Shown: one piece after another, positions 53,686 to 63,900 of the stretch
Layout of the letters: the number at the start of each line of letters is the position of its first letter
How positions within the stretch are numbered: the first letter of the stretch is position 1
Source of the DNA: Salirhabdus salicampi
Lineage (GTDB): Bacteria; Bacillota; Bacilli; Bacillales; Alkalibacillaceae
DNA length: 64,000 nucleotides
Assembly: GCF_024259515.1 (NCBI RefSeq)
Contig: NZ_JANBWE010000001.1
Coordinates: forward strand, 1,054,001 to 1,118,000
Direction: 5' to 3'
Notes under the pieces: model-generated
Seen by the model: only the letters and a program-made list of their open reading frames with translations
What the model was told of the DNA's origin: nothing
Database searches by the model: none
Program-made: the position numbers and the translations under genes

Positions 53686-53898
53686 ATGATGTCAATGATG
53701 AGTGGGGGTATGATGCTGAATATGATTATATGTATGCTTATACTTGGGTTTTTCATATATGGAATTGTATTATTGATTTTAAAGGCCTTTGAAAGGAAAC
53801 AGGAAGATTCATCTATAAAGATTTTAAGGGAGAGGTTTGCGCGTGGTGAAATTGATGAACAGGAATTTGCGGAAAAAAAGTCTAAATTAGAAAAGTAA
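53686..53898 (+). CDS. SHOCT-domain small membrane protein, 70 aa
   Basis: An N-terminal Met-rich stretch (MMSMMSGGMM), one membrane segment (residues 12-33) and a C-terminal SHOCT motif (LRERFARGEIDEQEFAEKK), the short oligomerisation element of many small membrane proteins. The start is uncertain: ATG 53686 is nine bases after AGGAGG, and a nearer ATG (53681) reads only two codons. The Met content fits metal handling. Confidence 0.8.
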   Translation: MMSMMSGGMMLNMIICMLILGFFIYGIVLLILKAFERKQEDSSIKILRERFARGEIDEQEFAEKKSKLEK

Positions 53899-53978
53899 TT
53901 TTTAAATCCTCACAAATTCAACAATTTTGTTGTCTATACTGAAAGTGTCCTAGTAAATAAGAGAAAGGAGAATTTGTA

Positions 53979-54230
53979 ATGAAAATCAAAAAATTCCCGT
54001 TTGCGTTGTCATTTGCTACTGCCGCTCTATTAGTAGTAGGGACCACAGCATTTGCACATGAAGATTCGAATAGTGGAATGGATAATATGATGAATAGTAG
54101 TAACGGCAACGGAATGATGAACATGATGGAGAATGGCAATATGTCGAACATGATGGAAGCAATGAATTCACCAGAAGGACAAAAAATGCTGGATGCCTGT
54201 AATAAATTTATGGACACCTCTGAAAGGTGA
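53979..54230 (+). CDS. Exported Met/Asn-rich small protein, probable metal-binding
   Basis: 83 residues. Signal peptide of about 25 residues (KIKKFPFAL, hydrophobic core, then TTAFAHED). The mature peptide is short and dominated by Met, Asn, Gly and Ser, for example NMMNSSNGNGMMNMMENG, with repeated MM and MxxMM patterns, ending in a Cys (DACNKFM). Met-rich short peptides with this pattern often bind copper(I) or silver outside the membrane. AAAGGAG site. Last gene of the envelope cluster; repeat copy A follows. Confidence 0.75.
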   Translation: MKIKKFPFALSFATAALLVVGTTAFAHEDSNSGMDNMMNSSNGNGMMNMMENGNMSNMMEAMNSPEGQKMLDACNKFMDTSER

Positions 54231-54285
54231 TAAAACGAAGTAAACTAATTCAATTTGGTATTTGTCACAGAACACAGTATACGTA

Positions 54286-54512
54286 CACAACAAAACAAAC
54301 AATAACAAAAGAGGACGCAACCGTTACTGATGGTTGCGTCTTTATAACTTTAATTCATTCTAGTTAACATAATATATATTAGAATGTGCGATTACTAGAC
54401 TTATTGTTTCCTTCCTATAATTATCGGGACGGGATAGGGAATTATTAGGTGTGGCCTTGGGAGTTATGTTCAGCATCTGAAGGGAACATAACTTTATTTA
54501 TTATGTCTATTT
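54286..54512. repeat. Dispersed non-coding repeat, long copy A
   Basis: About 227 bases that match 60924-61140 at roughly 85-90% by eye. It contains two hairpins, GACGCAACC/GGTTGCGTC near the left end and GTTATGTTC/GAACATAAC near the right end, each followed by T-rich sequence, and a conserved middle including TTTCCTTCCTAT and GGGACGGGATAGG. No open reading frame. Copy C at 49079 matches only the right end. It may be a MITE, a small RNA gene or a repeated terminator. Confidence 0.85.
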
Positions 54513-54780
54513 TTAAGGGAATTTAATACCGCATTTAAGAAATATTTCTATAAAGTAATACTGCACCTTTAATAAGAAACGGGTTTTAATAAAGGTTGTG
54601 AACTTATACTAACGGAGCAGTAATGTGGAATAAGAAAGTCGTCATTCTTTAATACGTAGTAGACTTATACTGCGTAGTAAATAATTTCAATGCTAAAAAT
54701 CTCTAAGTATAATGGGTTTATCAGTTTTTAAAAAAAGTGGCAACATAAATTGAAAAATAAGAGACAAATTAGGTTCACAC

Positions 54781-54804
54781 AAAAGACCACCAAAATTGGT
54801 AGTC
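54781..54804 (-). terminator. Terminator for the small gene at 54867
   Basis: Read on the minus strand: stem GACTACCAA/TTGGTGGTC (one G-T pair) with a short loop, then TTTT. It ends the 54867-55088 transcript. Confidence 0.65.
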
Positions 54805-54866
54805 CATGAATCTATGTATTTTATCTTATACTATATTAGTTTTTGATAATTTCTTTTAAATTTCTT

Positions 54867-55088
54867 TTATCTTTTACTTACCTTAAAATAAACTTCATTA
54901 GGGTCTGTGTAATCTCTACCACTCATTTCTAAAACATTAGCACCCTCAGCAAAATTTAATGCTGCCTCTTCTGCTGCCCACCTAGCGTCTTCATATGAAT
55001 CAAACTCTTCGACTTCTTCCAATAATGAATCGTCAAATTTGCCTCTCATTTCAACAACATATTTTTTCTTCTTATCAAAAATTCCCAC
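54867..55088 (-). CDS. Hypothetical acidic protein, 73 aa
   Basis: Begins with GTG after a GGAGGG site. Acidic and helix-rich (LLEEVEEFDSYEDARWAAEEAA), with a basic start (GIFDKKKKYVVE) and a C-terminal YFKVSKR. No motif recognised; could be a small DNA- or protein-binding partner. Its own terminator lies downstream. Confidence 0.6.
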   Translation of the reverse strand: MGIFDKKKKYVVEMRGKFDDSLLEEVEEFDSYEDARWAAEEAALNFAEGANVLEMSGRDYTDPNEVYFKVSKR

Positions 55089-55223
55089 TTCAAACCCTCC
55101 ATAAATAAAATTGGTTTATCCATAATATCATACCACACGTTTTAGTCATTTAATGTGAAAACTGATTTAACATAGTAATGGACAGTTACCAATAAAGGAG
55201 ATAGGGAGGGTGCTTAAGTTTTA

Positions 55224-55407
55224 GGCTTTACCGCTTTGCGGATAACCCAGAAAGTAAGCTTTTGTAAATTGTGGGTCAAAACAACAGATGAGGAATCCAC
55301 TTTAAAGGAAGTAATCGACTACGTTAGGCACGAGGAACCATATCACAAGAAGGAAAATGAAGAATTCAATTTTAAGCAGTCGGTATTATTCAAAAAAAGT
55401 TTATAAA
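55224..55407 (+). pseudogene. Degenerate coding fragment
   Basis: An open stretch of about 60 codons reads ALRITQKVSFCKLWVKTTDEE and ends in KQSVLFKKSL, but has a stop directly upstream, no ribosome site and no start except TTG. It looks like the 3' end of an eroded gene. The next stretch to 55603 is likewise not credible; it ends in a terminator hairpin (55549). Family unknown. Confidence 0.3.
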
Positions 55408-55548
55408 TTAAACTTTGATTGTTGGACAGTACAACGATACTGACGAAAAATTACGAAGACGATCACCTTTATTAAGTGATCGTCCTTATGACACTGTTTT
55501 TTTCTTAAAGGCTCTGTTAAAGTTTAATGTAGATATTAGTTATAAAAA

Positions 55549-55580
55549 CGGAACTTCCATAAATTTGGAAGTTCCGTTTT
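55549..55580 (+). terminator. Rho-independent terminator
   Basis: Stem CGGAACTTCCA/TGGAAGTTCCG with a 6-base loop and a T run. It resembles the terminator at 37456. Confidence 0.8.
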
Positions 55581-55689
55581 GTGATATTGGCTTGTTAAAC
55601 TAACGCCCCCGTTCGTAATATAAGGTTAGCCAGATATTTAAAGAGTATCCTTTATTTTCTGGTTGACCTTTTTTTATATGGTCTTATTA

Positions 55690-55878
55690 TAACGGTGGTC
55701 GGGTAGAACGTCGCCCTGTGGGACTCGATCCCGTTAGCTAAACTGTTCACCCCCTACTTGTATAAACATGTTTCAGGCTGGTTGGGACAGTAGATCCCGT
55801 TTAACAAGCGAACCTATGATATTACAAGAAGCCTTTAGGGGATACCGACTAATTTATTATTCTAGGAGGAGATATTCT
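55690..55878 (+). ncRNA. Candidate IS110 bridge-RNA region upstream of the transposase
   Basis: IS110 elements carry a structured RNA outside the recombinase gene; in the IS110 group it lies 5' of it (known for IS621). This 190-base non-coding leader contains two similar hairpin sequences: GGGACTCGATCCC (55720-55732) and GGGACAGTAGATCCC (55784-55798), both followed by CGTT. The second, with its flanks, is also present before the second IS110 gene (63980-63993, minus strand), and the spacing to the ATG is similar. No reading frame is present except a weak one from 55768. Confidence 0.5.
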
Positions 55879-57117
55879 ATGAATCCAGTCGTTGGTCTGG
55901 ATGTTTCAAAAGGGGAAAGTCAGGTCCAAGCTTTTTTAGATAAAGGTAAACCATATCGTAAAAGCTTTAGTATTAATCATGATGTTGAAGGATTAGGAAA
56001 CTTACTAGTATTCCTTCAAGAAGTTGAAAAGGCAGCTAATGGCAATCTACCTTCGGTAGTTCTGGAGTCCACTGGTCACTATCATAATCCTGTTGTTCAG
56101 TTTTTGGAGGAACAAAAGTATGTTTATATAATTGTTAATCCTCTAATTTCACATCGTGCTAAAAGTTCAAGTTTGCGCAAGGTGAAAACAGATGCGGTGG
56201 ATGCCTATCACCTTTGTGAGTTGTTTTATAAAGAAGAATTAGAACCTTATAAAAAGCGAGGTATTCAGCTATTAAACCTTCGCAATCTTACTAGACAACA
56301 GGAGAGTATTGCAGAAATATTCGCAAAAACTAAGTTGCAGCTGCACTCTTTGGTGGATCAGGTATTCCCAGAATATAGAGGTGTATTTGGTAGTTTATAT
56401 TCTAAGGTTTCGTTGATTACTTTACTTGAATTCCCAACATCTGAAGCTGTATTAAGTGTGAGTGAAAGAGAACTAACAGAAAAGATAGCTTCATTATGTA
56501 AGAGTCGTTCCGACCTATGGGCAAAGGAAAAAGCACAGAAACTAAGAGAAGCAGCCCACCGTACGTAATCCATTTAAGAAAAACTTATACGAGAGTCATA
56601 TCTTTAAGGTGTTGGTAACGATTGTTCTTCAATATCAAGAGCATCTATCTAGGATTGCAGATGAAATAGATGCCCTCGCTAATGACATTGAAGAATATCA
56701 TATACTCCAGTCTATCCCTGGTATTGGAGAAAAAAAATCGCCGCCACGATTATTTCTGAAGTTGGAGAGATAGATCGGTTCAATGATGCCAAAAAACTTG
56801 TTGCATTCGCTGGAGTAGATCCAAGTGTATACTCATCTGGTAAGTTTACAGCATCGGTTAATCGTATCACTAAACGAGGATCAAATAGGTTTCGTCATGC
56901 CTTATATATGGCTGTTCAAAGTGGTATTCGAGATTCCCGCAAAAAGAAAACAACAGATGAAATCATGGCACGCAATAAAAGATTAAGAGAGTTTTACGAT
57001 AAAAAGCGTGAAGAAGGTAAACCCTTTAGAGTAGCTGTTATTGCATGTGTAAATAAGCTCTTACATTGGATTTACGCCCTACTAAAAAGCAGGACTACTT
57101 TCCAAGATATAGCCTAA
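55879..57117 (+). pseudogene. IS110-family transposase with two frameshifts
   Basis: DEDD-type recombinase of the IS110 family, about 410 codons if repaired. The N-terminal half has VVGLDVSKGES (first Asp), VVLESTGHY (Glu) and VKTDAVDAYHL (Asp pair), and is open to 56568. Then a one-base shift occurs near 56565: the continuing frame reads NPFKKNLYESHIFKV, ends in the IPGIGEK helix-hairpin-helix, and shifts again in an A8 run at 56730. The last part (RFNDAKKLVAFAG, GVDPSVYSSGKF, RHALYMAVQSG) belongs to the transposase_20 domain and is open to 57117. ATG 55879 has TAGGAGGAG upstream. Non-functional unless frameshifting occurs. Confidence 0.88.
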
Positions 57118-57270
57118 AATCTATATCTAACTAAATACAACAAAACCTTCCAATTACATCAAAGAGGAAGGTCCCAAGTAGAATTAATTTCTTTCGTTTG
57201 GTTAAAAATAACAAACCCCAATCCTAGAAGATGTCCAGTAATGAGAATCGCTGTAACCAATGGGCTTCCG

Positions 57271-57920
57271 TTAATAATTTCCGAGTACATCACTATCTAA
57301 CCTAGTTTGATTATCACTTAAGAGTGAACGATTTGGATAATAAGCGGTAAAGAAAAGTTCATTATAGAGAAATAATTTTCGGAACGTTTGAATTGTTTCG
57401 CATTGGAATCCTTCTCTGTTAAAGTAGTCATGATACCCTTCCTCGTTTTGGATAAAGAATCCATTATCAAATTTATCCATGTACCAGTTGATAATTTTAC
57501 TTTTCTCAAAGAAGCAAGGCTCAATTGCTATTATTTGTCCACCCAGTTTTAATTTTTGTTGAAACTGTTTTACATAACTTCTAATTTTATTAGGAGGAAT
57601 ATGATGTAATACAGCAATAATCAAAATTACATCAATTGAATTATTTTTAACGTTTATTTCATCGTTTTCGAATAAATTAAAATCGTATTCAGGAAAATTT
57701 TTTTTTGCGAAATGTATCCTTTTCTCATCCGGATCAATTCCTACATATTTTCGGGTTTACAAAGTGTACAGTTCACACCTGTTCCTGCTCCAAAATCTAG
57801 TACATTTTTATCGTGTAAGTCCAGGTGCTTTTGAATTCTGTTATGCACATACATCCGATTAATCCATTTAGGTCGAATTAATCGATGGTATATTGTTGGA
57901 GAAAGATCCAATTTAATCAA
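57271..57920 (-). pseudogene. Frameshifted class I SAM-dependent methyltransferase
   Basis: Reading from TTG 57920 (GGAAG site), the first part gives LDLHDKNVLDFGAGTGVNCT, which holds the SAM-binding motif (DFGAGTG), then meets a TAG near 57742. One base over, the frame continues as RKYVGIDPDEKRIHFAKKNF and then DEINVKNNSIDVILIIAVLH, the acidic and Asp-containing motifs II and IV, and goes on to LGGQIIAIEPCF and a C-terminus at 57271. A single lesion near 57757 separates the pieces. The substrate is unknown. Confidence 0.75.
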
Positions 57921-58098
57921 CTTCCTTTTTCTTTACATGTCATTTCATTTTCACGACAATTTAGAACATCCATAACTTCCCCTACTTTATATAAATAAAA
58001 CCGATGGAATTTAACTAAAATTTGGTGTGTGAACCATGTATTATTCTTAATTGTTTACAAATACTGATGTTAGATTTATGAAAAAAGGGGGTAAATCC

Positions 58099-59226
58099 TT
58101 GGTAATTGAGAAGATAGATGCAACTAATGATTATTATGATAAGGTGATTGGTTTAAAAGGAATGGCAGAACTAAAGAATAAGCACTGGACTTATCAAGCA
58201 ACAACAATTAAGAAAAGAAGTAACTCGCCCTTAAAGCAATTAAAAGACCAAGTTATTGTTATTACGGGGGCATCTAGTGGCGTTGGGCTGGTTACTGCAA
58301 GAATGGCAGCTTCTAAAGGCGCTAAGGTCGTATTGGCTGCTAGAAATGAAGAGGCACTAAAACAAATCACAGAAGAACTGATAGAAAAAGGGTATCCAGC
58401 AACCTATGTACAAGCGGATGTTGGATGTGAAGAGGATGTCGAAAACATTGCTCAAAAGGCAATAGAGCAATTTGGACACTTTGATACATGGGTAAATAAT
58501 GCTGGTGTTACGATCTATGGCTATGCGATGGATGTAAGTATTGAAGACATGAAGCGAATGCATGATACCAACTATTGGGGTGTCGTTTATGGGAGCAGAG
58601 TTGCTGTAAAGCACTTTAAAGAAAGAGGAGTCAAAGGTGCTTTAATCAATGTTGGTAGTCTTTTCGGCGATCGAGGAACAATCATTCAATCCACCTATGC
58701 CCCTTCCAAATTTGCTGTGCATGGATGGACAGAAAGTCTAAGAATGGAATTAGAAAAAGAAAATGTCCCTGTCTCCGTTACGTTGATCCATCCTGGAAGA
58801 ATCGATACACCGTATAATGAGCATGCCACCAGTTATTTAAACGAGCACCCGGTACATAAAGGGATGATTTATCCACCAGAAGCTGTTGCAGAAGCCATTC
58901 TATTCGCTGCGGAACACCCAAAAAGAGATATGTACGTAGGCTCGCAAGCTAAACTTCTAGAACTGATGGGCACACTTCTTCCACGACTCACTGATCGACT
59001 CATTGAATTTTTGATGCCACCTACTCAGTACGCAAACAGACCAGCTTTGAATAGAAATAGTGCCTTATACCAAGCTGGTTACGGATTACATGAACGGGGA
59101 ACGAATACCGGCTGGATTCGTTCAGAGAGTCTTTATGTGAAAGCTAGTAAACATCCGATCCTTTCTACCCTGGCAGTTATTGGATTAGGGGCGTTAGCAT
59201 TAGCAGCAACTAAGCGAAGATCATGA
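58099..59226 (+). CDS. SDR-family oxidoreductase
   Basis: Short-chain dehydrogenase of 375 residues, longer than the usual 250. The N-terminal 55 residues are extra. The nucleotide motif is ITGASSGVGLVTARMA, followed by NNAGVTIYGYAM, the catalytic Ser in INVGSLFGDRG and YAPSK (Tyr, Lys). A C-terminal region has a hydrophobic tail (STLAVIGLGALALAATKRRS), probably a membrane anchor. I chose TTG 58099, about eight bases after GGGGG; earlier starts at 58051 and 58078 lie before this site. It is 34 bases from the P450 gene and probably supplies or consumes its fatty acid-type substrate. Confidence 0.85.
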   Translation: MVIEKIDATNDYYDKVIGLKGMAELKNKHWTYQATTIKKRSNSPLKQLKDQVIVITGASSGVGLVTARMAASKGAKVVLAARNEEALKQITEELIEKGYPATYVQADVGCEEDVENIAQKAIEQFGHFDTWVNNAGVTIYGYAMDVSIEDMKRMHDTNYWGVVYGSRVAVKHFKERGVKGALINVGSLFGDRGTIIQSTYAPSKFAVHGWTESLRMELEKENVPVSVTLIHPGRIDTPYNEHATSYLNEHPVHKGMIYPPEAVAEAILFAAEHPKRDMYVGSQAKLLELMGTLLPRLTDRLIEFLMPPTQYANRPALNRNSALYQAGYGLHERGTNTGWIRSESLYVKASKHPILSTLAVIGLGALALAATKRRS

Positions 59227-59239
59227 ATCATTACGATAA

Positions 59240-60517
<1,278 letters not shown>

Positions 60518-60751
60518 GCACATGGGGACGGTTCTTTGCAGCACATAAAAGTGAATCTGTTGACTTAATTTATTTAGATCCTGTAACTGGTATGTTATTT
60601 ACAACAAGTAATATTCGATAATTCTTATTACAAAACGGAGTGTAATAATACAAAGTCCTTTGCTGCGCATTACAACCATACTGTTCAATAGAAGATGGAT
60701 ATTCTAAAACAGTACATGCTTTGAATAAAAGATAAAAATTTTTTACTAAAT

Positions 60752-60790
60752 AAAAAAGATTCCAATTCTCCCTTTGGAATCCTTTTTTTA
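60752..60790 (+). terminator. Rho-independent terminator after the P450 gene
   Basis: Stem AAAAAAGATTCCAA/TTGGAATCCTTTTTT with an 8-base loop. Between the P450 stop and here (60518-60751) no other gene is visible. Confidence 0.85.
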
Positions 60791-60923
60791 TTGGAGGAAT
60801 TTCACTCTAATTGTCGAAGTTTGTTTTAAAATGGGGCAAATTTAGTTCATATAACATGGATTATGTATCATTAACATAATAGTCCATGTCAGTAGGATAA
60901 CGAAACGATAATAAATTATATGT

Positions 60924-61140
60924 CACAACAAAATGAACAATAACAAAAGGGGACGCAACCATAAGTAACGGTTGCGCCCTTATAACTTTAATTTTAGTTT
61001 ACATAATATATATTAGAATTTGCGTTTACTAGACTTATGGTTTCCTTCCTATCATTATAGGGACGGGATAGGACATTATCAGGTGTGTCCTTGGGAGTTA
61101 TGTTCAGCGTGTGAAGGGAACATAACTTTTTCTATTATTG
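60924..61140. repeat. Dispersed non-coding repeat, long copy B
   Basis: It is the second long copy, with the same order of elements as copy A: CACAACAAA, the GGACGCAACC/GGTTGCGCCC hairpin, AACATAATATATATTAGAAT-like sequence (here TACATAATATATATTAGAAT), TTTCCTTCCTAT, GGGACGGGATAGGA and the CTTGGGAGTTATGTTC/GAACATAACT hairpin. Copies A and B flank 6.4 kb that includes the IS110 element and the P450 genes. Confidence 0.85.
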
Positions 61141-61181
61141 CCAACAAATACTGAAACTAAACCCTTTCGAAATGATAAAGA

Positions 61182-61478
61182 TTGTTTGGCCAAGAGTCCG
61201 TTTGTCTTCGATTCACATTGCTAATATTTCCTTTCAATCGTATTATATATATGATGTGTTACGTAAATGTTTATCGCAGACTTATCGTCGAAGCAGCCAT
61301 AGCCATTTACACAACTAAATCTAAGATAACGAGAAATTCTTCCAGAACAATTAGGGATGTATTAGCAAAAACTAAGGCTTCTTTGATGATGGAAAGATTG
61401 AAGGTGACACCTGAGCAAGAGGAAATCGTTGACCAAAAATTAAGGGGTGAAATCTCTCAAGAGGAGTTCACCCAATAA
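61182..61478 (+). CDS. Small open frame ending in a VbhA-antitoxin-like segment
   Basis: 98 codons with no good ribosome site. The C-terminal 24 residues (RLKVTPEQEEIVDQKLRGEI, then SQEEF) resemble the short antitoxin VbhA-type or similar small helical domain that inhibits Fic proteins. No Fic gene is visible beside it. The N-terminal part looks non-coding. It may be a remnant, or a shorter protein may start at 61386. Confidence 0.3.
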   Translation: MFGQESVCLRFTLLIFPFNRIIYMMCYVNVYRRLIVEAAIAIYTTKSKITRNSSRTIRDVLAKTKASLMMERLKVTPEQEEIVDQKLRGEISQEEFTQ

Positions 61479-61802
61479 ATGATCGACTTAGCTAAAAAAA
61501 GAAACACGATTCATAACCCCGACTACTTACACAAGAAAAAGTGTCTATAGAGTTGTCATGCTCATGGGATGGCTGTTGAAAGGACTGCGAAATATTTATA
61601 CAACAAATAACAGCTACTTTAAAAGGCTTCCTTCTTCACGCTTTTTATCATAAAATTAACGCATTCTTCTGTTATGAGTGATGATTTCATCATTTATTTT
61701 CTTCTTGCGTTAATCACGAATTGTACAACTGCCATGTATAAGGCATGCCGAAAATTTGTTTTACCAACAACAAAATTCCCCCTACTGTTTTTCTGAGCGA
61801 AA

Positions 61803-61836
61803 ATAAACAAAACCCCTGGAGAAAAAATTCCAGGGA
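61803..61836 (-). terminator. Terminator for the lipoprotein operon (minus strand)
   Basis: Read on the minus strand: stem CCCTGGA/TCCAGGG followed by GTTTTGTTTATTTT. It closes the unit containing 61853-62470 and 62480-63007. The rest of gap 61479-61852 has no gene. Confidence 0.75.
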
Positions 61837-61852
61837 TTAAAAGGATTGAGAT

Positions 61853-62470
61853 TTAATTCGAGTTTGAGCTCTTATTATTGTTATCATTTTTATCTAGTAT
61901 TATTGATGAGGAATCTTCATAATTAACTGTAGCTGCTATACTCACATCCTTAAAAATATGAACTATTTCTTTTTGTTCATTTACAATATTTAAATCATAA
62001 CCGCTATTATTACTTAAAATACTTTCTATATTGTATGTGGACTTCGAAGGCAAACTTTGTTTAAAAGTCACATAATAATCTAAACGATTGTTCTCATCCA
62101 TTGTAGGACCTTTAACCAAATCAGAGTGCTCACTACCTGTGATATTTTGAATCTTATCAGGATATTCAATAAAGAAATAGTAATCAGTTTTCTTTAACAG
62201 TTCGTATAAATGAGTGTTAATAATAAAATCTAGTTTAATTATTAATTCGTTTGTTTCTTTATCAATCGATGTTAAAAATGATTGAATAACAAAGTTGGGC
62301 GGGATAAATTGTTCTACTAAGGTAATTGGTCTTTTTTTACTTTCATAATTGATTTCCTCGTCAAAATCTTCATTTGTTTCTTTCGAATAACTAGAATTAT
62401 GAGGATTGCAAGAGACAAGGATTATTGCTAATAACAAAATTATTTTAGTTAAAACTATTGTTTTTTTCAT
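61853..62470 (-). CDS. Hypothetical lipoprotein, 205 aa
   Basis: Signal peptide with lipobox LVSC (Cys near residue 21), then an acidic linker (KETNEDFDEEINYESKK) and a domain with strands (NFVIQSFLTSIDKETNELIIKLDF) and an FFIEYPDKIQNITG segment. The C-terminus is Asn/Ser-rich. It is the second gene of a two-gene unit with the secreted protein at 62480, nine bases apart. Function unknown; it could be an immunity or anchor partner of that protein, which is speculation. Confidence 0.65.
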   Translation of the reverse strand: MKKTIVLTKIILLLAIILVSCNPHNSSYSKETNEDFDEEINYESKKRPITLVEQFIPPNFVIQSFLTSIDKETNELIIKLDFIINTHLYELLKKTDYYFFIEYPDKIQNITGSEHSDLVKGPTMDENNRLDYYVTFKQSLPSKSTYNIESILSNNSGYDLNIVNEQKEIVHIFKDVSIAATVNYEDSSSIILDKNDNNNKSSNSN

Positions 62471-62479
62471 AGTAACTAA

Positions 62480-63007
62480 TTATAGCTCCTGTTTATCAGA
62501 CCAACTTTGGAATGTCCAATTACCATCCACGCTCTTAGAACTAGTATAACATCTAGAGTCAGTATATGTTTCTGTTCCACTAGCCTTTACCCATTCGCTA
62601 CCAGCTCTTAGTCGATACGTAGAATAGGCTGGAACACTCCAAGTAATGCTTAAAGTTTCTGATGTTGTTACTCCCCATCCCACTTGGGTATCTACACCAG
62701 CCGAAGCAACCATTCCATCTAAAGATACTGACACAGTTGTACTTGCATCAGCTGATTCGGTTACACTAACCGAATACGTAACTGAATCAGTTGTAGGGGA
62801 ATTATTAGTATGCTCGTGTTGAAATTCAACTTCCTTATAAGCGTAATCGTCTAAATGAGAGTATGTATAGCCCTCATTACAAGCCTGATAAAACAAAGTT
62901 TCACTTTCAACTGCCGAAACATTGTTTCCAAGAGTTGTTACAGACAAACATAAGCTTAAAAATACAATTAGTGCTGATCTTTTTAAAGATTTAATAGATT
63001 TGATAAT
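62480..63007 (-). CDS. Secreted Ser/Thr-rich beta protein, possible pore-former-like; probable ATT or ATC start
   Basis: After the signal peptide (KSIKSLKRSALIVFLSLCLS, then VSAVES) the mature region has VTYSVSVTESADASTTVSVS, GVDTQVGWGVTTSETLSITW, PAYSTYRLRAGSEWVKASG and a C-terminal NWTFQSWSDKQEL. Alternating Ser/Thr strands and the W-x-V-P-A-Y pattern resemble the beta-pore region of aerolysin/ETX-MTX2 proteins, but length and the lack of a receptor-binding part leave this uncertain. The strong AGGAGG (63018-63013) is followed by ATT 63007 (5 bases) or ATC 63004 (8 bases) and no ATG, GTG or TTG; a TTG at 63073 in the same frame lacks a ribosome site. Confidence 0.5.
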   Translation of the reverse strand: MIKSIKSLKRSALIVFLSLCLSVTTLGNNVSAVESETLFYQACNEGYTYSHLDDYAYKEVEFQHEHTNNSPTTDSVTYSVSVTESADASTTVSVSLDGMVASAGVDTQVGWGVTTSETLSITWSVPAYSTYRLRAGSEWVKASGTETYTDSRCYTSSKSVDGNWTFQSWSDKQEL

Positions 63008-63216
63008 AATAACCTCCTCGATATATTTTACAATTTCTTCAATTATATTTACATAATGGTAAACGGCTTTCAATAGATAGCAAAGAAAACACTACTAATT
63101 TACCAGGAGTAAAAGTAGATTAAATTAATAAATTGATTTATCAATAAATCATAATGTTATCTACTAGTTTTTAAAATTTTTGATTTGGATTTTTAGTTAC
63201 ATTTCACTAGCCTTTT

Positions 63217-63900
63217 TTATTGTTTATCGCCTTTCATTTTCATAATATGGTAATCGGTTGCCCAAGTCATTGAACGACTTTTACACAGTCTATGGATTGT
63301 CTCAATAATTATCTCTTCACTCGTTTTCAAAATATCTTCAGAAGAAGGAAACCTTTGAAGAGTTAAGAGTGAAACCACTGAATATAAATCCCCAAAAACC
63401 CCTTTATATTCAGGAAATACTTGTTCCAACACTGCCTGAAATTGAAGTTTTGTTTGCATCGCAACTCCAGTGATATTCTCATGTTGTCTCGTGAGATTAC
63501 GGAGGTTTAAAAGCTGGACCCCACGTTTTTTATGAGGCTCTAATTCTTCTTTGTAGAACAACTCACAGAGAAGGTATGCATCAATGGCATCCGTTTTAAC
63601 TTTCCTCAAACTCGAACTCCTAGCTTTGTATGAAATTAAAGGATTGATGATAATTAATAGATAACCACGTTCCTCCAGATAATGAACAACAGGCGTTTGA
63701 TAATGTCCAGTTGACTCTAATATGACTGGGGGCTTTTGACCAGACTCTTTCTTTACATCCTCAAGAAAATCTATTAGTAAATTAAGTCCCTCAAGTGTAT
63801 GAGAGACTTTGAAACTCTTCCGAAACACTTTTCCCTTGTCCAAGAAACCTTGAACTTGGCTTTCCCCTTTTGAAATATCCAGACCAACGACTGGATTCAT
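63217..63900 (-). pseudogene. Truncated second IS110 transposase
   Basis: N-terminal 200-odd residues of an IS110 recombinase: VVGLDISKGES, VILESTGHY, LRKVKTDAIDAYLLCELFY. About three quarters of the positions match the element at 55879. After CKSRSMTW the sequence leaves the family (DYHIMKMKGDKQ) and the transposase_20 domain is absent; the DNA to the left (63008-63216) has no trace of it. ATG with AGGAGG upstream. Minus strand, opposite to the other copy. Confidence 0.88.

Larger units (their letters stand above)
55690..57175 (+). mobile_element. IS110-family insertion sequence (ends approximate)
   Basis: Transposase pseudogene plus leader. IS110 elements make no target duplication and lack clear terminal inverted repeats, so I cannot set the exact ends. 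A hairpin with arms ACCTTCC/GGAAGGT (57143-57171) lies just after the transposase and may mark the right side. A related but truncated element is at the right edge of the window, in the opposite orientation. Confidence 0.7.

Noticed and set aside
55415-55603. 62-codon open frame
   Set aside because: The frame runs through a terminator hairpin (55549) and has no start signal.
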